A DNA stretch of 64,000 nucleotides from Phoenix dactylifera (Eukaryota > Streptophyta > Magnoliopsida > Arecales > Arecaceae): the NCBI RefSeq assembly GCF_009389715.1, contig NC_052399.1, forward strand, positions 9,054,585 through 9,118,584, given 5' to 3'. The notes under the pieces are model-generated. The model was not told the origin of the DNA. It searched no databases and was given only the letters and a program-made list of their open reading frames with translations. The position numbers and the translations under genes are program-made. Shown piece by piece: positions 12,501 to 25,319 of the stretch (position 1 is the stretch's first letter; the number at the start of each line of letters is the position of its first letter).

Positions 12501-15500
12501 GGGCTTAAGAGTATATTCGAATGAGGTTAAATCACCTTTAGAATCTCTGAAGGCCGAAACCCTCCAATCCAGATAAAAAACTGTTCTGCAGATGTCTTCC
12601 ACATCCCAGACATAAGATAGAAGACATCAGACTTGGCAGCAAGTGCTTTTATACGGAATAGTTCATCATAATGTCTCATTCCACTTTCTACAAGTATGCG
12701 GAGCTCTAGATCAGATACATGTGCATGCAGAGCAGCTCTTAGCTCACAAGTATGCCTATTTTGTTCTTCAACCCAATGTCCATATTCCATCTCAAAAGCA
12801 GCAATTCCTACAAGACCTCAACAAGGAGCAATGTAAGGAGCACAAGAAGATAATAGTAATATAGTATGTCTACCGGATATGATAGAGATTCCAACTCCAT
12901 ATAGAAGACAGGTAGGCATAGCTAGCACTTAATTCAATAAGCATCAGAGAATTTAGCTATCGAGTAATAAAAGAAAATTATTAAAAATTTCTTTGTTCAA
13001 CTCATCTGGACTCACCAAGGAGCAAAAATGTTCGATATATTAATTTTCTATTACATGTATGACCACTAAGTACTGCTAAACAAAAAATATTAGGGTTGCA
13101 TGTGATTGCCGTTTTATCTGATGGTACTTATAATCAGTAACATAAGACCTGATCCTCCAATATGCAATACTACACCAGCATCCCTCTGCAGAATTGGAAG
13201 CATTTTTTCCTCCTTTTTGGATCTGTTGCCTACTGACCACCTATATAGAAATGTATGCTACGTTGCTTCCTTTGGATCTTGCATGAATTTACATTTTCTA
13301 GCTGTAATACGATAGTTTCCTTTTGAGCAGATAGATTCACACTTTCATGAGTTAAGCAAATGGCATGGACACATATTACTAAAAAATAATTCCACAAGAG
13401 AGAGAGAGTTTATCCAGACACTTTTTAGCACAAAGTAATCTGGAAATGCCAACATAATAAAAGGATGAGATATATCATAAAATTTCTAGCTTAATGACAT
13501 CATCAAGTTAAGGATAGTGGGATTTCAAGACACCAACAAAAAAGAAGTTTGCATGAAACAAATAGAAAAGTTGTGGATCCTTGAAAAATGTCCAATGTGG
13601 TTGAAACAATTTCAATCAGATTGTGTCTTTTACTTTGCAAAACATCACCAATCTGGCACAGCTAACATAAACAATATCTACTAACATCGGTATTCCAGAA
13701 GTTGAGAAGACAACTTTGGCAAGACCCAGAGGTCCCATACTGAAAGGTTCTGAGTTAATATGATGGTTGATTGTAACAAACAGAAGTTCCACTTGAGAAA
13801 TAATAATTATAAGGATGTAGGATTTCAATGGTTACCTGAATCAACAGCTCCTGATGACCCAAGAAATGAATCACCTGAATGTTCACGAGTGTACACACCC
13901 TGCAAGTCGGCTTAAATCACCAAATAAGCTGATAGCAGCTGCATGATGAATCATTTATTCATGATCCAGTAATTATGGTACCTGCTGTCTAGCCCGTTCA
14001 AGCTCTTGCTCGAGCTGGGTCAACTTCATACTACTTGCTTCTAGTTGTTGAATATACACCTATAGAAAAAAACATCGTAAATCTATACACCAACAATGAC
14101 CATCAAGGTTTGAAGTAGGGCTGCCGGTGGGCATACCAGAAACCACCAACAGGGTATGGGCCATGCCGGGCTACAATATGCCGAAACAAGAAAAAAATAA
14201 TTAAATATTTTTACTAAAACCATTTTAAAAAAAGAGTTAAAGAGGTCATGTGCCAACCTATGCCAGGAGCCTGTACTGGCCCAGCATGACTGGCACTTGA
14301 AACCATAATGTCCATTGAGGTACAAAAAGCAAACAAAACAAAAGAGGTCAAAAGATCTCCCGAAGTTTTACTGTTAATGGGAAAATACCTTTTTTCTTAG
14401 ACGACTTTTCCGGGCTGCCTCTCGGTTTTGAGCAAGACGTCGTAACACCTATACACAAAGTCAAGTATCAATAGCATTAAAATTGGAATAATTATTTATT
14501 GAAACCTAACTGCTGGTTGTAATACAGAAATAGTTTAATTTTGCATGCTGTGCCCAAATCCAATAATACATGGATAATGATACTTGTTGAACATGGCTAG
14601 GTTGTGTCTAAGTATCTTATTTTTCAAAATCAAAAAAAGTTTCGGAAACTAGCAGATGTTTGAAGTTTTTTTTAAAAAAAATAAATAAATGTTAATCTTT
14701 TAATCATGGATGTGACAGACAGTTAATTTTAGCATTTGCAATGCTGATGATATTGCATGGAGTATGTTTCATGGATTCGAGTGATGACTAAATAATGGAG
14801 TTGATGGATGATCGTGTTACCATGTAGAGCAACTATATTATTTTAATATCAACTATTCTATATGGTTGCTTAATTTTATATATATATACAGTAGCATCAT
14901 ATAGCAGCCATTTAGGATCCTACTTTTCAAGATTTACTGTATCAATGTATCTATATCTGTATCCATGCCTGGGATTCATAGACTGAAGGCATTTTCTTGA
15001 GATTTTTGAAGGATGAGTTATGCACATTCTACATGCATGCTTAATTGTTTGTATTTTGTAACATAAAATATTAACGAACATACTTTTGCTTGATAGATGT
15101 ATATAGTTATGATTATAAAGTCACAAACACTTTCAATAGGAATCTAAGATTGGTGAAAGGTAAATTATGTAAAATACTGAAATACAAGTTCTCTTTGCTC
15201 CTTAATTGTCTCTTCTCTGACACTATCCTCAATGGTTCAGCCCCCTTGAAAGCTAAAATTGGTTATCTGATTTTTAATATTAATTTTGGCATTAACCAAT
15301 TCAATCCAACACTTTTTTAGTAGCTCTCGGATTTTGAAAAGGATCTGAGTTTACAAATTTAGTACATGAATTACAATTCACAAATTTTTCAAACATTTAC
15401 TCAGTATTTTCTAAATGTAGCAATCTGTTGTTTCTTAGAATTGAAATTGCACAAAACTATCCATGCAACTAAGTTTACCCTAAGAAGAAATGAATTTGGA

Positions 15501-18500
15501 AGAAATCAGGAACAGCAGATCAACTTAAATAACAATAATAAATTGCTGAAAAGCATCACAGGCCATATAATTAAGAAGGTTAGAGATGACATCAAAAGAT
15601 TTAAGATGGATTATAGGTGCACCGTGTGGCAGCCTCAGTGAGAAGGGGTACTCATATAGGGATTTAAGGGTCAGTAAAGTGTAGAGGGCATTTGACAAAA
15701 GAAAGTACTGATGAAGGTAGGAAAAGACTGCTTTTTAACTATAACAAGCATGAAGCTGACTGCTAATTGATGGACTAAAACTTATTTATGTCATGGTTAT
15801 GTGGCTCAGGGAAAAGCTTGAAAACTAGGAACCAGTTTCAGCTGAGCTAACTGAGTTTTCACCTTGAAAGTTTTGATGGTTTTGATAGATCGAACTCCAA
15901 TTTTGTCTACACAAATAAAATATTAAACATCAAAACTTTAAGAAAATAAAAAAAGGTAAGCTGAGTTAAATAAAATATGTAAAACATAAGTTTAAAATTT
16001 ATTACATGTCTATGACCTCTGAGTAAATATTTTAACAAGAACAGCTAAAACAAGAGGATATTATAATTTTGAAAATTTTATTTGTTTTTATTAAGACTAT
16101 GGAAGTGCTACCAATTCAAGTTAGCTGGTCAAACACTTGGGCGAGAATGCAATCAAGACTCAAACCCAAAACCTCCTTCCGTATGGAGGAGGGGTGCAAC
16201 CACTGGACTATAACTTAATTTAAATTTTCTTTTAAAGCATGTTTCATATCATCTAGGTGTTGTATATCATTTTATTATTCAATGACAATCTACCATAATC
16301 ATAATATCTTTGAGATTCAAGAAAAAAAAAATCTAAGTTTCTTTGGAACCCAATATTCCTTCCATTGCTTAAAATTCTTCTCCTAACTTGTAAAATCCAA
16401 TTTTAGTTTGGAGAAAACACTTCTTGAAATTTAAAAAATGAAAAAACAACAATATAAATTGCCATATAAACAATAAATCTAACCTCACAAGTCAATTTCA
16501 CCTGCACCTCTAAAACTGACCGAGGTTTTAATTCATTTTTGGCAAAGCTGAAACTTTTTGTTTTCCAAGTATCTGCCATTACTTCAAAGTTAAGGCTTGC
16601 CGTACCGGTACCGGACCCCATACCGGTGCCCACTAGCATAGGCGTATCGAGTATCGGTACAGTACGGTATGCGGTACGTCAGGCATACCGACACTGGCGT
16701 ACCGATACCGGTACCCACCGATACTAGTGCGGTATGCCTGGCGTACCGATACCGGTGCCCACCGGTACTGGTACGGTACGTCCGGTACTAACTGGTACAG
16801 CATACCATGCTTCAAACCATAACTCATGCTGTCCAAAGCGCCCTTTCTTAAAGCAAATAGTTTGAGCTCAGCAATATCTATTGTGGTTCCTCAGACTACT
16901 ATTAATCAGGTATAACTTGTCCATATATACATCAAATGCTGCCATCATCTTGATGCAAGCAACTGATAAGAAAATGATTCTCGCCATCAATTATTGAATG
17001 ATCAAATTTTTACATGTCTTTTCACATGCAAACAGCCAATAAAATTTATGAGCCATTGCTATACCACTGTGGAAAACTAATATCAATGCACGCTTCATAT
17101 TCAAGGATTTATATACTGGTGTTGGTACCAATACCAGTCACCAGCCAGTGCAAACACAGGACATGAGGGCACGAGATGCCACCTGTCAGCTCAAATGAGC
17201 TTATAAAAAGGTGTATCAAGAAATACTGACCAGTACAGGCCCATACACATTTGGCATGGGGCACTTGTATAGGATCCAGTGCAATGGGGGGACCAGGTGC
17301 CCACTCCTAATCAGTATGGTATGTACAGGCTAGTATTGGGCAAGCAATCTTGGATCCCCAATCCTTAGTCAAACAAAATGAGTCTGCCGATTAGTTAAAA
17401 TTATTAAGTAGCTTTTCATAAATGTGTTGCCAAAACAATTTTTTACTCTCAAAGACCCATTTAAATTGCACCAACCAGCATTATTTTTCCCATCACAAGC
17501 ATTTCTCTCCATCTCTTCATGCCGTGAGGCATTCTAACTTGACCCAAAATATAATAAAAGGCCCCAAACTATAAAACAAAAGCTCTGATGCCAAAACTCA
17601 CGGTGAACCATCTAAATTTTACAATCCAACTTGGGTACATATTTGAACTACAGCATTAACTAGTTCGGACACTTGAACATTGGTCAAATTGAATCTTATC
17701 ATGTTACTAAACCAGGACATGTGATGAGTTGTCAATAGATTCCCATTTTCATAAAAAACCACCTGCCTTAAAAGGAATCTTAAGGAAGACCATAAAAAAA
17801 TATGTTTGAGGATTCTTTTCCAAAGTAGCAAATTGTCCAGGAAGCAAACACAGAGGACCACACACAAAAGATATAATTAAGGATAATATCTTAAACAAGA
17901 TTTCCAGACAAGTACAACTGATTCCACTTGGTCTGGAAACTTGCAGGAAAAACTGGAGAGTTCCTTCATACTAAAAATCTCTTCATGGTTTACTATGCAA
18001 GAATAAGCAAACCATGAATTAGCATGAAAAAACTTCAGTAACGTAACTAATGGGATAAAATCCAATAGTACATCCACAAAAGAATGTGTGTGTTTGCACA
18101 AGATGATCTTTTTCGTGCATCCATTTGCACAAGATGATCTATCCATTTGTGGCTGTGTGGCTGTGTAGCTGTGTATGATCTTCTTCGTGCATCCATTTGC
18201 ACAAGATGATTAGATATGTAAGCCACAGCTTCTATTCTGAGATTCATAGATGCTTAACTGCAGTCATTAGTTCATTATGTTTAGCTAACAAAGGATTAGT
18301 CAAAAGCATGTTTTCTATCATGTATAGATGAATTACGAAAAGGTTGCAGCTTATATTTTAAAAAGAAGGATGTAGAGATAGCAGAGTAATTGATAATTAC
18401 ATCCAAGAACCACATGGCACAGAATTCCTCAAATGGATCAAAATCGACCATGTATGACTTAAAAAGCATGGACTATTACACAGGTCCAGGATGAAGTGGT

Positions 18501-19175
18501 AAACATTTAAGACAAAAAGATATAGAAACTATTTGAAGTTTTGAACAGTCTACAATGGTAAGATGTCATTTATAATTGGCATATTGAATGTCAAGATCGA
18601 CCAAACAAAAGGTATGAAGAATCTTAAGCATTTAAAGTATAAAATAAGGTGTGAAAATTTAATAAGAGAATATAAATAAACAAGAAATTAAAATTACTGA
18701 GTGTATAATAAAAAGTCAAGCACTTACCCATGTTATATTCAATTTAGGAAAAAAGCATTTATAATGAATTTTAAGTTTCACATAACAGATGATGAAACGT
18801 TTTGAAGAGAAATTTATTCATAAACTTTGGTTCATGTACCTTGTCTCCAGGCTTATTAGCTTCCTGATTGTATTTCTTTGGTGGTCCTAGAGTCCTATGA
18901 GGAATATTTTCAAACTACAGAAATATTAAGAGATTAATATGTCATAACCAGAAATATATAAATGCAAAATCTTATAATTTTATGATAAGAGGATACACTA
19001 TGTCGTGAAATTTTACCCCACTATCAATTTTCACGTCTGCCTCCATGACTGTTGATGAACCAGAATACTGACTGCTATCAGCTCCGAAGGAGTCATCCCA
19101 CATGCTAATCTGGTGGTTATGTTCATATATATCCATTGTACTACAGGTGGAGTATGGAGTTGATTGAAAGCCCAT
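9588..19175 (-). CDS. TGA-type bZIP transcription factor (DOG1 domain)
   Basis: Eight coding exons on the minus strand: 19175-19017, 18914-18840, 14448-14389, 14059-13982, 13899-13836, 12807-12536, 10671-10435 and 9740-9588. They total 1,098 bp, or 365 aa, in one frame with GT-AG borders. Exon 3 is exactly the basic region (residues 79-98, with RLAQNREAARKSRLRKK) and exon 4 starts the leucine zipper (residues 99-124, QQLEASSMKLTQLEQELERA). The DOG1 region, which mediates dimerisation and redox/calmodulin effects in this family, runs from about residue 147 (AAFEMEYGHWVEEQNR) to near the end (QQMYRILTTRQAARGLL). TGA factors bind TGACG sites and partner NPR1-type coactivators in defence genes, or act in development. 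Length matches Arabidopsis TGA1 (368 aa) and the N-terminus (MDIYEHNHQISMWDDSF) resembles clade I. However, Tyr254 and Ser260 stand where TGA1 has its redox cysteines. The start could also be Met14. Introns hold several repeats. Confidence 0.95.
11820..12445. repeat. hAT-MITE-like repeat in TGA gene intron
   Basis: The right edge, read on the minus strand, has a GGGTGGCAACTGCTTGAGTC-type end followed by CAGGTTTCAGGTC. Similar words (GGTCAGGTTTCAGTTAG) occur near 11886. The internal region is rich in GGGTT/AACCC words. This is typical of non-autonomous hAT remnants in plants. The left edge and target duplication are unclear. Confidence 0.35.
14105..14300. repeat. Diverged GTACCGG-family repeat
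   Basis: Contains CCGGTGGGCATACCAG and GGTATGGGCCATGCCGGGC, resembling the repeat at 16596-16809, in an intron of the TGA gene. Confidence 0.4.
16596..16809. repeat. GTACCGG/GGTACC self-complementary repeat
   Basis: Dense runs of ACCGGTACC, CGATACCGGT, CGGTATGC and their complements over about 210 bp. The left and right parts can pair with each other, so the block can fold back. It lies in the 4.4-kb intron of the TGA gene. A weaker copy is at 17110-17340, with related copies at 44698-44840 and 47500-47602. Confidence 0.75.
17110..17340. repeat. Second, diverged GTACC-type repeat
   Basis: Words such as GTTGGTACCAATACCAGTC, GACCAGTACAGGCCC and CAGTATGGTATGTACAGGC recur. Likely the same family as 16596-16809 but older. 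Confidence 0.45.
18050..18215. repeat. Short duplicated unit in intron
   Basis: TTCGTGCATCCATTTGCACAAGATGAT occurs twice (about 18113 and 18184) and a partial copy (TTTGCACAAGATGATC) precedes at about 18092, separated by GTGGCTGTGTAGCTGTG-type sequence. Confidence 0.6.
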
Positions 19176-19229
19176 GCTATTTGGTCTGACAGTAAGAAGA
19201 AGAAAATATAACTCACTTGCAGAAAAGAG

Positions 19230-19281
<52 letters not shown>
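19230..19281. repeat. (GA)n microsatellite
   Basis: About 24 GA units. In TGA-gene sense it is a CT tract upstream of the acceptor of the first coding exon, so it may serve as a long polypyrimidine tract. Confidence 0.95.
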
Positions 19282-19283
<2 letters not shown>

Positions 19284-21599
19284 CTAAAAGACCGTTAAGA
19301 AATACTAATTGTCCAAAAAACCAGTCATTGAGAAATGCAAACCAAGATTTCAAGTAATATTTTTGTGTCTAACTTCAGAAGATTTTTTTATAGAAAATAA
19401 CTTTTATTTTCATTTCCTTGACAATGTACACGTCAGTCCAGATGTAAAAAAAATCTTTCTATTTTTTTCTTTATTTTTCAGATTAACAAGGAAATTCTCA
19501 AAGGAATTCATGCAGCTTAGGGATCCATGGCCACAGATCAGCAGACCCAAAAACCACGCTCTATTCCTGCAAAATGATTTATAATTTTCCAGACTACTAC
19601 TTGGTTACACTAGAATTTCTAACTTAGTTTCATCTGATTTGCAGGTGATTCATGAAGGCCACTTTCCTTGAAGCAAAGAGTCAATTCATTCTGAGAAATT
19701 CAATCTAACTATGGATACCATATAGTGCTGTAAATAGTTCAGGACAGAACAGAGTCTATTGCAATTTATTTTGCATAAGTTCTCACATCCAGCTTGCATG
19801 TCTATGCAAAAAAAGAAAAAAAAAAAAAAGTTATGCTGGCAACTTATTTTATTGAGGTATTATATGGCAATGGCTCGGTAGTTATTTTCCTCCTGCTCAT
19901 GCTCATTTTACTAAATTATGATCAGTTGGCACCAGATCCAAGGAAACAAGCAAAAAATTTGATTCTCGGCCTCTTTCAAGAGATATACTTATTTGATAGG
20001 ATGCTCTCATGCAATTACTAATAAGCTAATAAAAGGAATCATCATATGCATTGCACAAGAACAAATTGTTTTGAGTAACTGAAAGCAAAACACTATCCAA
20101 TTAACTCCCCTAAGCTCTAGAATTTAGCAGTCAATTTTCTTCATATAAAGTAGACTTGAAAATGATCTCAGAATTTCATAATCTTACAAACCATCGAAGA
20201 CCTTAGAAACCAACTCATAGAATGGTACACAAGTTAAAAAGCAATAGCATAAAGGTTTTGAAACAAATCTAACAAGTGGGCACTAGCTATATAAGCTTAA
20301 AATAATGTAACATCATCTAGAATTAAGCTGTTGCAAATTGAAATCAAATGAATGCAAGAATTTCCTTTGATGTAATACACCAGTTTGAAAGCATGCAAAA
20401 CATAGACAATGCAAGTTACTAGGAAAACATGTATAAAACGTTGTTTCAATATATTTCCTTCCCAAAATGGTGGCTTTGTTAGAAAAGAAAGAGCAAAAAA
20501 ACTTTAAGATATTGACAAGGGATACTCTAGGGTCTCAGACAATGAAGCATGATTCATGAACAATAATCCATGACAAGTTTTGCTGAGTCTAGTAAATTTC
20601 CCAACCCTATCAGCAGAAGACACATGATACATAGTAAAGATCGACAAGTATTGAGACCTCAAACACCATCCCTCTTAAGTGACAAAAAGGAACCATTTAA
20701 TCAAAGGAAAACTTATCTAAATTTGCTAGCAATTTGTTTAAAAATACTTAGTTCAGCAAATAATTCATCCGTCTACCTAAAATTAAAGATAGAGGATTTC
20801 CTAACCGTACCTCTGCTGTATCACAGGGCTCATCTTTCTCAATAAAATGGGCAACCTTAAAAGCAACTCATACTCACCCATTATATTAACAATAATTATT
20901 TGCAGATGTTACGAAATATCCATCATACCTCATTTTGTCCTGCAGATTACGAGCTTAGTCAGAGTCCAAAGTTAACAGCCAATATCAGAAGCAAGAACTA
21001 GTACGAGAAAAGCCTCTTCCAAGCTATCTTGAGATTTTGCATATAGGGAGATCATTTTCCGAATATTTTCATTCTCTCTTTATGCCTAAAAGTTCCTGGA
21101 CAACTCTAATCTTTCGCATCAGCTCATGGGCGAAACGTGTCGCTTAAAGACATTAAAACGCTACTTACCTTTCTGAGCCAGACAGCAAAAAGGGACATAA
21201 GCAAAGGGGGATAGAGATCACCTAAGAATTCCTACCTGCAGTACCTGCCATTCCCTTCTATCAATCAAAGAAAGATACTATCTAGCATACAAACAAATGA
21301 TCGAACTCACCTTCTTTTAACTTCGCTTGATATTTCCATCTAAAAGACAATTCAGAAGCTCGGCGACCAAACCCTAATAATAGGCGACCCAAAAAGCCAC
21401 CTTTGAGGGCTTTTCCCGAGTGAAAAAAGAAAAGGAAAAAAGGATTCTCCATCTACGTAGGTTCCAATTAGCTTCCCATAAGTGAGAAGCTCTGGAAACA
21501 GAATCCTGTCCTCCACTCCACCTCCAAATCCAATCCAAAAAGCAACATGAGATCGCAGAAATATATAAACAAGCCATATCACCAAAACTTTTCCACTAA

Positions 21600-21603
<4 letters not shown>

Positions 21604-21661
<58 letters not shown>
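21604..21661. repeat. (AT)n microsatellite
   Basis: Uninterrupted alternating AT of about 58 bp just downstream of the TGA leader exon, within the first intron. Confidence 0.97.
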
Positions 21662-21666
<5 letters not shown>

Positions 21667-21747
21667 AATATATCGAGAAAACAGGGAAAACCTTTTTTCA
21701 GCCAAGAACAGAAGAAAATAGGCTAAAAATAAAGATTTAATTCGAAC

Positions 21748-21985
21748 CTCGCGATCGCATGGGGAGCTCCAGCTCAGGGGATCCAGCCGGAATCGCGAAA
21801 CGACGAGCCTCACAAACCCTTCCGAGCTCGAAAACGCTTGCTCCTCCAAAACCCTAGCCCCCATTTGTCTCTCTGTGGCGTCCCAATGGAACCAAGAACC
21901 GTTCTCTAAGGAGTAAGAAGAAGAACAGAGGAGGATGGAAGCCGGAAGTGGAGGTCATGGATTTCTAATTCCCACTCGCTTCCCC
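21748..21985 (-). other. Probable 5' leader exon of the TGA factor gene, with upstream ORF
   Basis: Upstream of the TGA coding exons, a GC-richer block on the minus strand ends at a GAG|GTTCGA donor (21748). Exon 2 has an acceptor at 19186-19187 (CTGTCAG) just before the start codon. An ATG at 21864 opens a frame beginning MGARVLEEQAFSSSEGF. If 21748 is joined directly to 19185, that frame stops at a TAG lying one base before the main ATG (TAGCATG), giving a 41-codon upstream ORF. The splice choice is inferred, and other leader exons may exist in the 2.5-kb intron. Confidence 0.55.
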
Positions 21986-22175
21986 CGTGCGGGCCTCTAT
22001 AAATTCATCCCTTCTATTATTTTATGTACTAGGACTGCGCCTAACCTCTTCAAAACATTCTAGAGCGAAGTCGAGAAAATGGGCGTGTGTACACCAATGA
22101 AAAGGAGTATTAATAGCGAACGCCTTCCCGCCACCCCAGGCCAAACGGTCGGCACGTCGTGCTGACGTCATCAAC
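21985..22175 (-). promoter_or_regulatory. TGA gene promoter: TATA-like box and as-1-like site
   Basis: On the minus strand a TTTATAGAG box lies near 21998-22006, about 20-30 bp upstream of the leader exon. The palindrome TGACGTCA is at 22163-22170, with a second ACGT core (GACGTG) centred 11 bp away (22152-22158). This resembles the paired TGACG sites of as-1 elements, which TGA factors bind. Function is inferred. Confidence 0.5.
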
Positions 22176-24837
22176 CGCTGCTCCCGTGATGACCCCAGGG
22201 TGGAAAAATTATACAAGAAATAAAGAGGAAATCTAAGGCCACCTAGGGGAAGTGAAAGCTAGAGCAATGATATTTTAGTCATCCATATGTCATATTATAT
22301 TTGTTTATGCTGATCGAGATAAAAAGAGTACAATATTTTATGTATTTGGTATCAGCAAGTGTTTGGCATTATTTTTAATTAATAAATTGATTAAGATGAT
22401 GATTTTGTCGGTCACAACTTGTGATGCGCCTCGAGAAATGAGGTATGATTTAAAAAAAAAGTAAAATTTGGATTGGCAGATGCAAATGAACAATATGCTT
22501 GCACTCGCTAATTAGTATATATTGCTTCTATGGTTTTCTATGCCTACTGAAAAAGCTAGCACGAAAAAGTAATGATATTTTTAGGGCATAAATGATTATA
22601 AGCATGTTCATCATCGCGATTTCTCTTTGTGCCTTGATTCTATAATTACTCTTTATTTTCTTTTAACTTAGATGGATCATATAAATAAATCTTGATTGGA
22701 AAAAATATGACGCATTTGAAGGAATAAAAAATATAATTTTCCAATGATTGATTATAGTGGGCATTCGGAAAAAAGTTGTTTAAGAGTTCAATAGTTATAC
22801 ACAAATGTGTTATTATTTAAGTTGCACTTGATAGAAACTAGCCCAAATTCTAGTACCCTCACCAATATTATAGTTGATATTTTCAAAATATATAAACAAC
22901 CGATCTTTTTTTGCATAGTGTACAATGACACATTCGAAGTATTCATATCACAAAAAGTTTTTATCAATTGACATATCGTATTGATACCATATATCTTAAA
23001 TATTTATTTAGCTTCTTTCGTCTTATTTTATACAAATAAAGAACATAACAACCAGAATGAGATTTAATATTTTATGTTTTCTTATATAGAATAAATTTTA
23101 TCTATGATAAAATGCCACTGCATCTCTACATCTACCTCTTTGAAACAATTTATATAGTTATTCAAGAAAGGAACTGAGTTAGAATCCCACAAAGAATATT
23201 ATGCTTTAGTAAAAACAAAACGAAGGAATGGCTAAGAATTGTGGTGCATGAAGGCCAAGCAAAATGATTTCCTACTCAAAAATAAGATTGATGCAAATAA
23301 ATTTCAGAACCCCAATAAAAAGGCCTGTTTAATGCCCATATCCTCTAGATAAAATACTAAATAGTATTTACTATCTTATTTTTAAGCAATTCATGTTCTT
23401 ATACTGTGATTCATTTTATTTTTTATCCTTTATTTCTAATGAAGGTCACCGATTTTTCTAAATAAATAAAAAATTTCTTATATGTTAAAGTTGAAATGGT
23501 CTTCTAAAATCACATGTATACTCCACTTGGAATGAATATTAGCAATTCAAGCATCAAGCTTATTAAGTTAAAGTTGACTTTTAGATTTTATTAAACTCAT
23601 ATATTGTTCAAGGAGATTAATTTCTAGGCATGACTTTCCTAGCCACTTAATAATCAGGTCTGTTGACCAAAATCTTTATTATAAATCCATTTTTCTGAAA
23701 GCTATTCAATTTTCGTTATTCTACTAAGAGTATGTATATGCAAAAGATGCATAAGTAGATAAAAAACAAACTACTTAGTACATATAAAATATACATCAAT
23801 GACTAAAAATCAAAAAAAAAAAAAAACAAGGAGTGATCCCAACTATAAAATACCAATCCAAGCATAGCAAAAAATTAGTTTCCTCTAACTTGTTTTTTCA
23901 TCATCTAGCACAAATATTAAATATTATCTAATTCTTACATTTTTCCGAAATACACCACCTCCATTTGATATTCAATATTATATTATACGGTGAGCATCGA
24001 AATCCCTTTCCTTTGAGTTTATTCCTTTTTCTCAACAAACAAGCATCAAAACCTTGGTCAAGAATTGAAGACAACTGAATCATTCAGGAGAAATAATATG
24101 CTAAGGACATATAGAGCCTACATACATAGAACCATAAGGTTGTAAGATCAAGATAAAGGAGAAAAAATTACTCAAAATACATAGAAAGAAAATAAAATAG
24201 AAGGTACATCAAAAAGAAAGTAAAATGAAGTATTAGAGAGCACCTGATAGTCCCTACTCTCAACTTGGAAATGCGGCTGAAATGAGAGGGAAGAATGAGA
24301 ACACCTTGCAAACAACAAGCTACGTATACCTTCCCCTTCCACTGGTGCACATACCAGTAGGAATGCCTAATCAGTCACTTTGGAGGAAAAAGTTTGCAAC
24401 CCACTAAACTTATATGCATTTTGTTGACATTAAATAATATTTTTAGGGTTCATAGGAGGGAAAATCAGAGAAGTTGCCATCATGCTGCAAGTTGCTATGT
24501 CTTAAATAGAAAAATAAAGATCATTGTTTCGATAAGGACCTTTTAAATGGGTCACATGAGAGATTACAACCCCTAGCATTTGGAGCAGGTAGGGGTCACA
24601 TTATCTAATTAACAATTATTAGTTGGTGGGTGTCAAGATCTTGTTGACAATTTGAGGGATGCCCTAGTATTCGAAACTAGGTGGCGACATTACCGTCATA
24701 TATTTGAAAATAAAAAATAAATATCATAAGTAGAATCCTTTAGGATTCTCTTAACTATTTTGGGCTAGTCTTGCGAATTCTTATTAGTCATCAATCTCAT
24801 AATCGAGATAATTGATTGCCAATTTAATGTCAGACCT

Positions 24838-24910
24838 CCACTTTTTTTTTTTTGTTAAGCCGGATAAATCATATAGTTCTAGTATGAGTATATCAAAAAA
24901 AAAAAAAAAA
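24838..24910 (-). mobile_element. Poly(A) retroposon 3' end (LINE-like)
   Basis: Shares with 59727-59790 the order: T-run, GTTAAG/GGTAAA, CGG.TAA/CGGCTA, TCATATAG, TCTAGTATGAGTA/TCTAACATGAGTA. Read on the minus strand, this is a short element 3' end followed by a poly(A) tail. Only the last tens of bases are recognisable. Confidence 0.5.
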
Positions 24911-25319
24911 TTACATAAGGGAGGAGGAATAGTCTCGTAGCCATTCCACAAAATGCTGCAAGAGTGTTGAGCAACACAGGAAGCGACCCAATTAGGTACT
25001 TATGTTTAATTTAATAAAATAAACCTCCATTTTTTCAATCCATGCCTATGCTAGTATAACAGTGTAATTTTAAAAATATTAATATTTTCCAATTTTGTTG
25101 GAGAAAAGTATGTCAATCATCTACTGAGGAAGGACAAGAAATATTTTACTTGGATGGAGGGATCATTTGTACCATTAGAAGAAGTGTGACAGATCATATT
25201 ATTTTACAACTCCAACAAGCCCCGTAATGTACACTATTTCTAGCATCGGAATGTAAGTTTGTTTGGGATTGTAGCTCCCATATCACCATATTAACATATG
25301 TTCAAAACTCTATCCTGTT

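Larger units (their letters stand above)
19195..21740. other. Long leader intron of the TGA gene
   Basis: AT-rich, with the (GA)n and (AT)n tracts at its ends. No second gene is recognisable on either strand; the open frames are short and lack domains. Confidence 0.5.
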
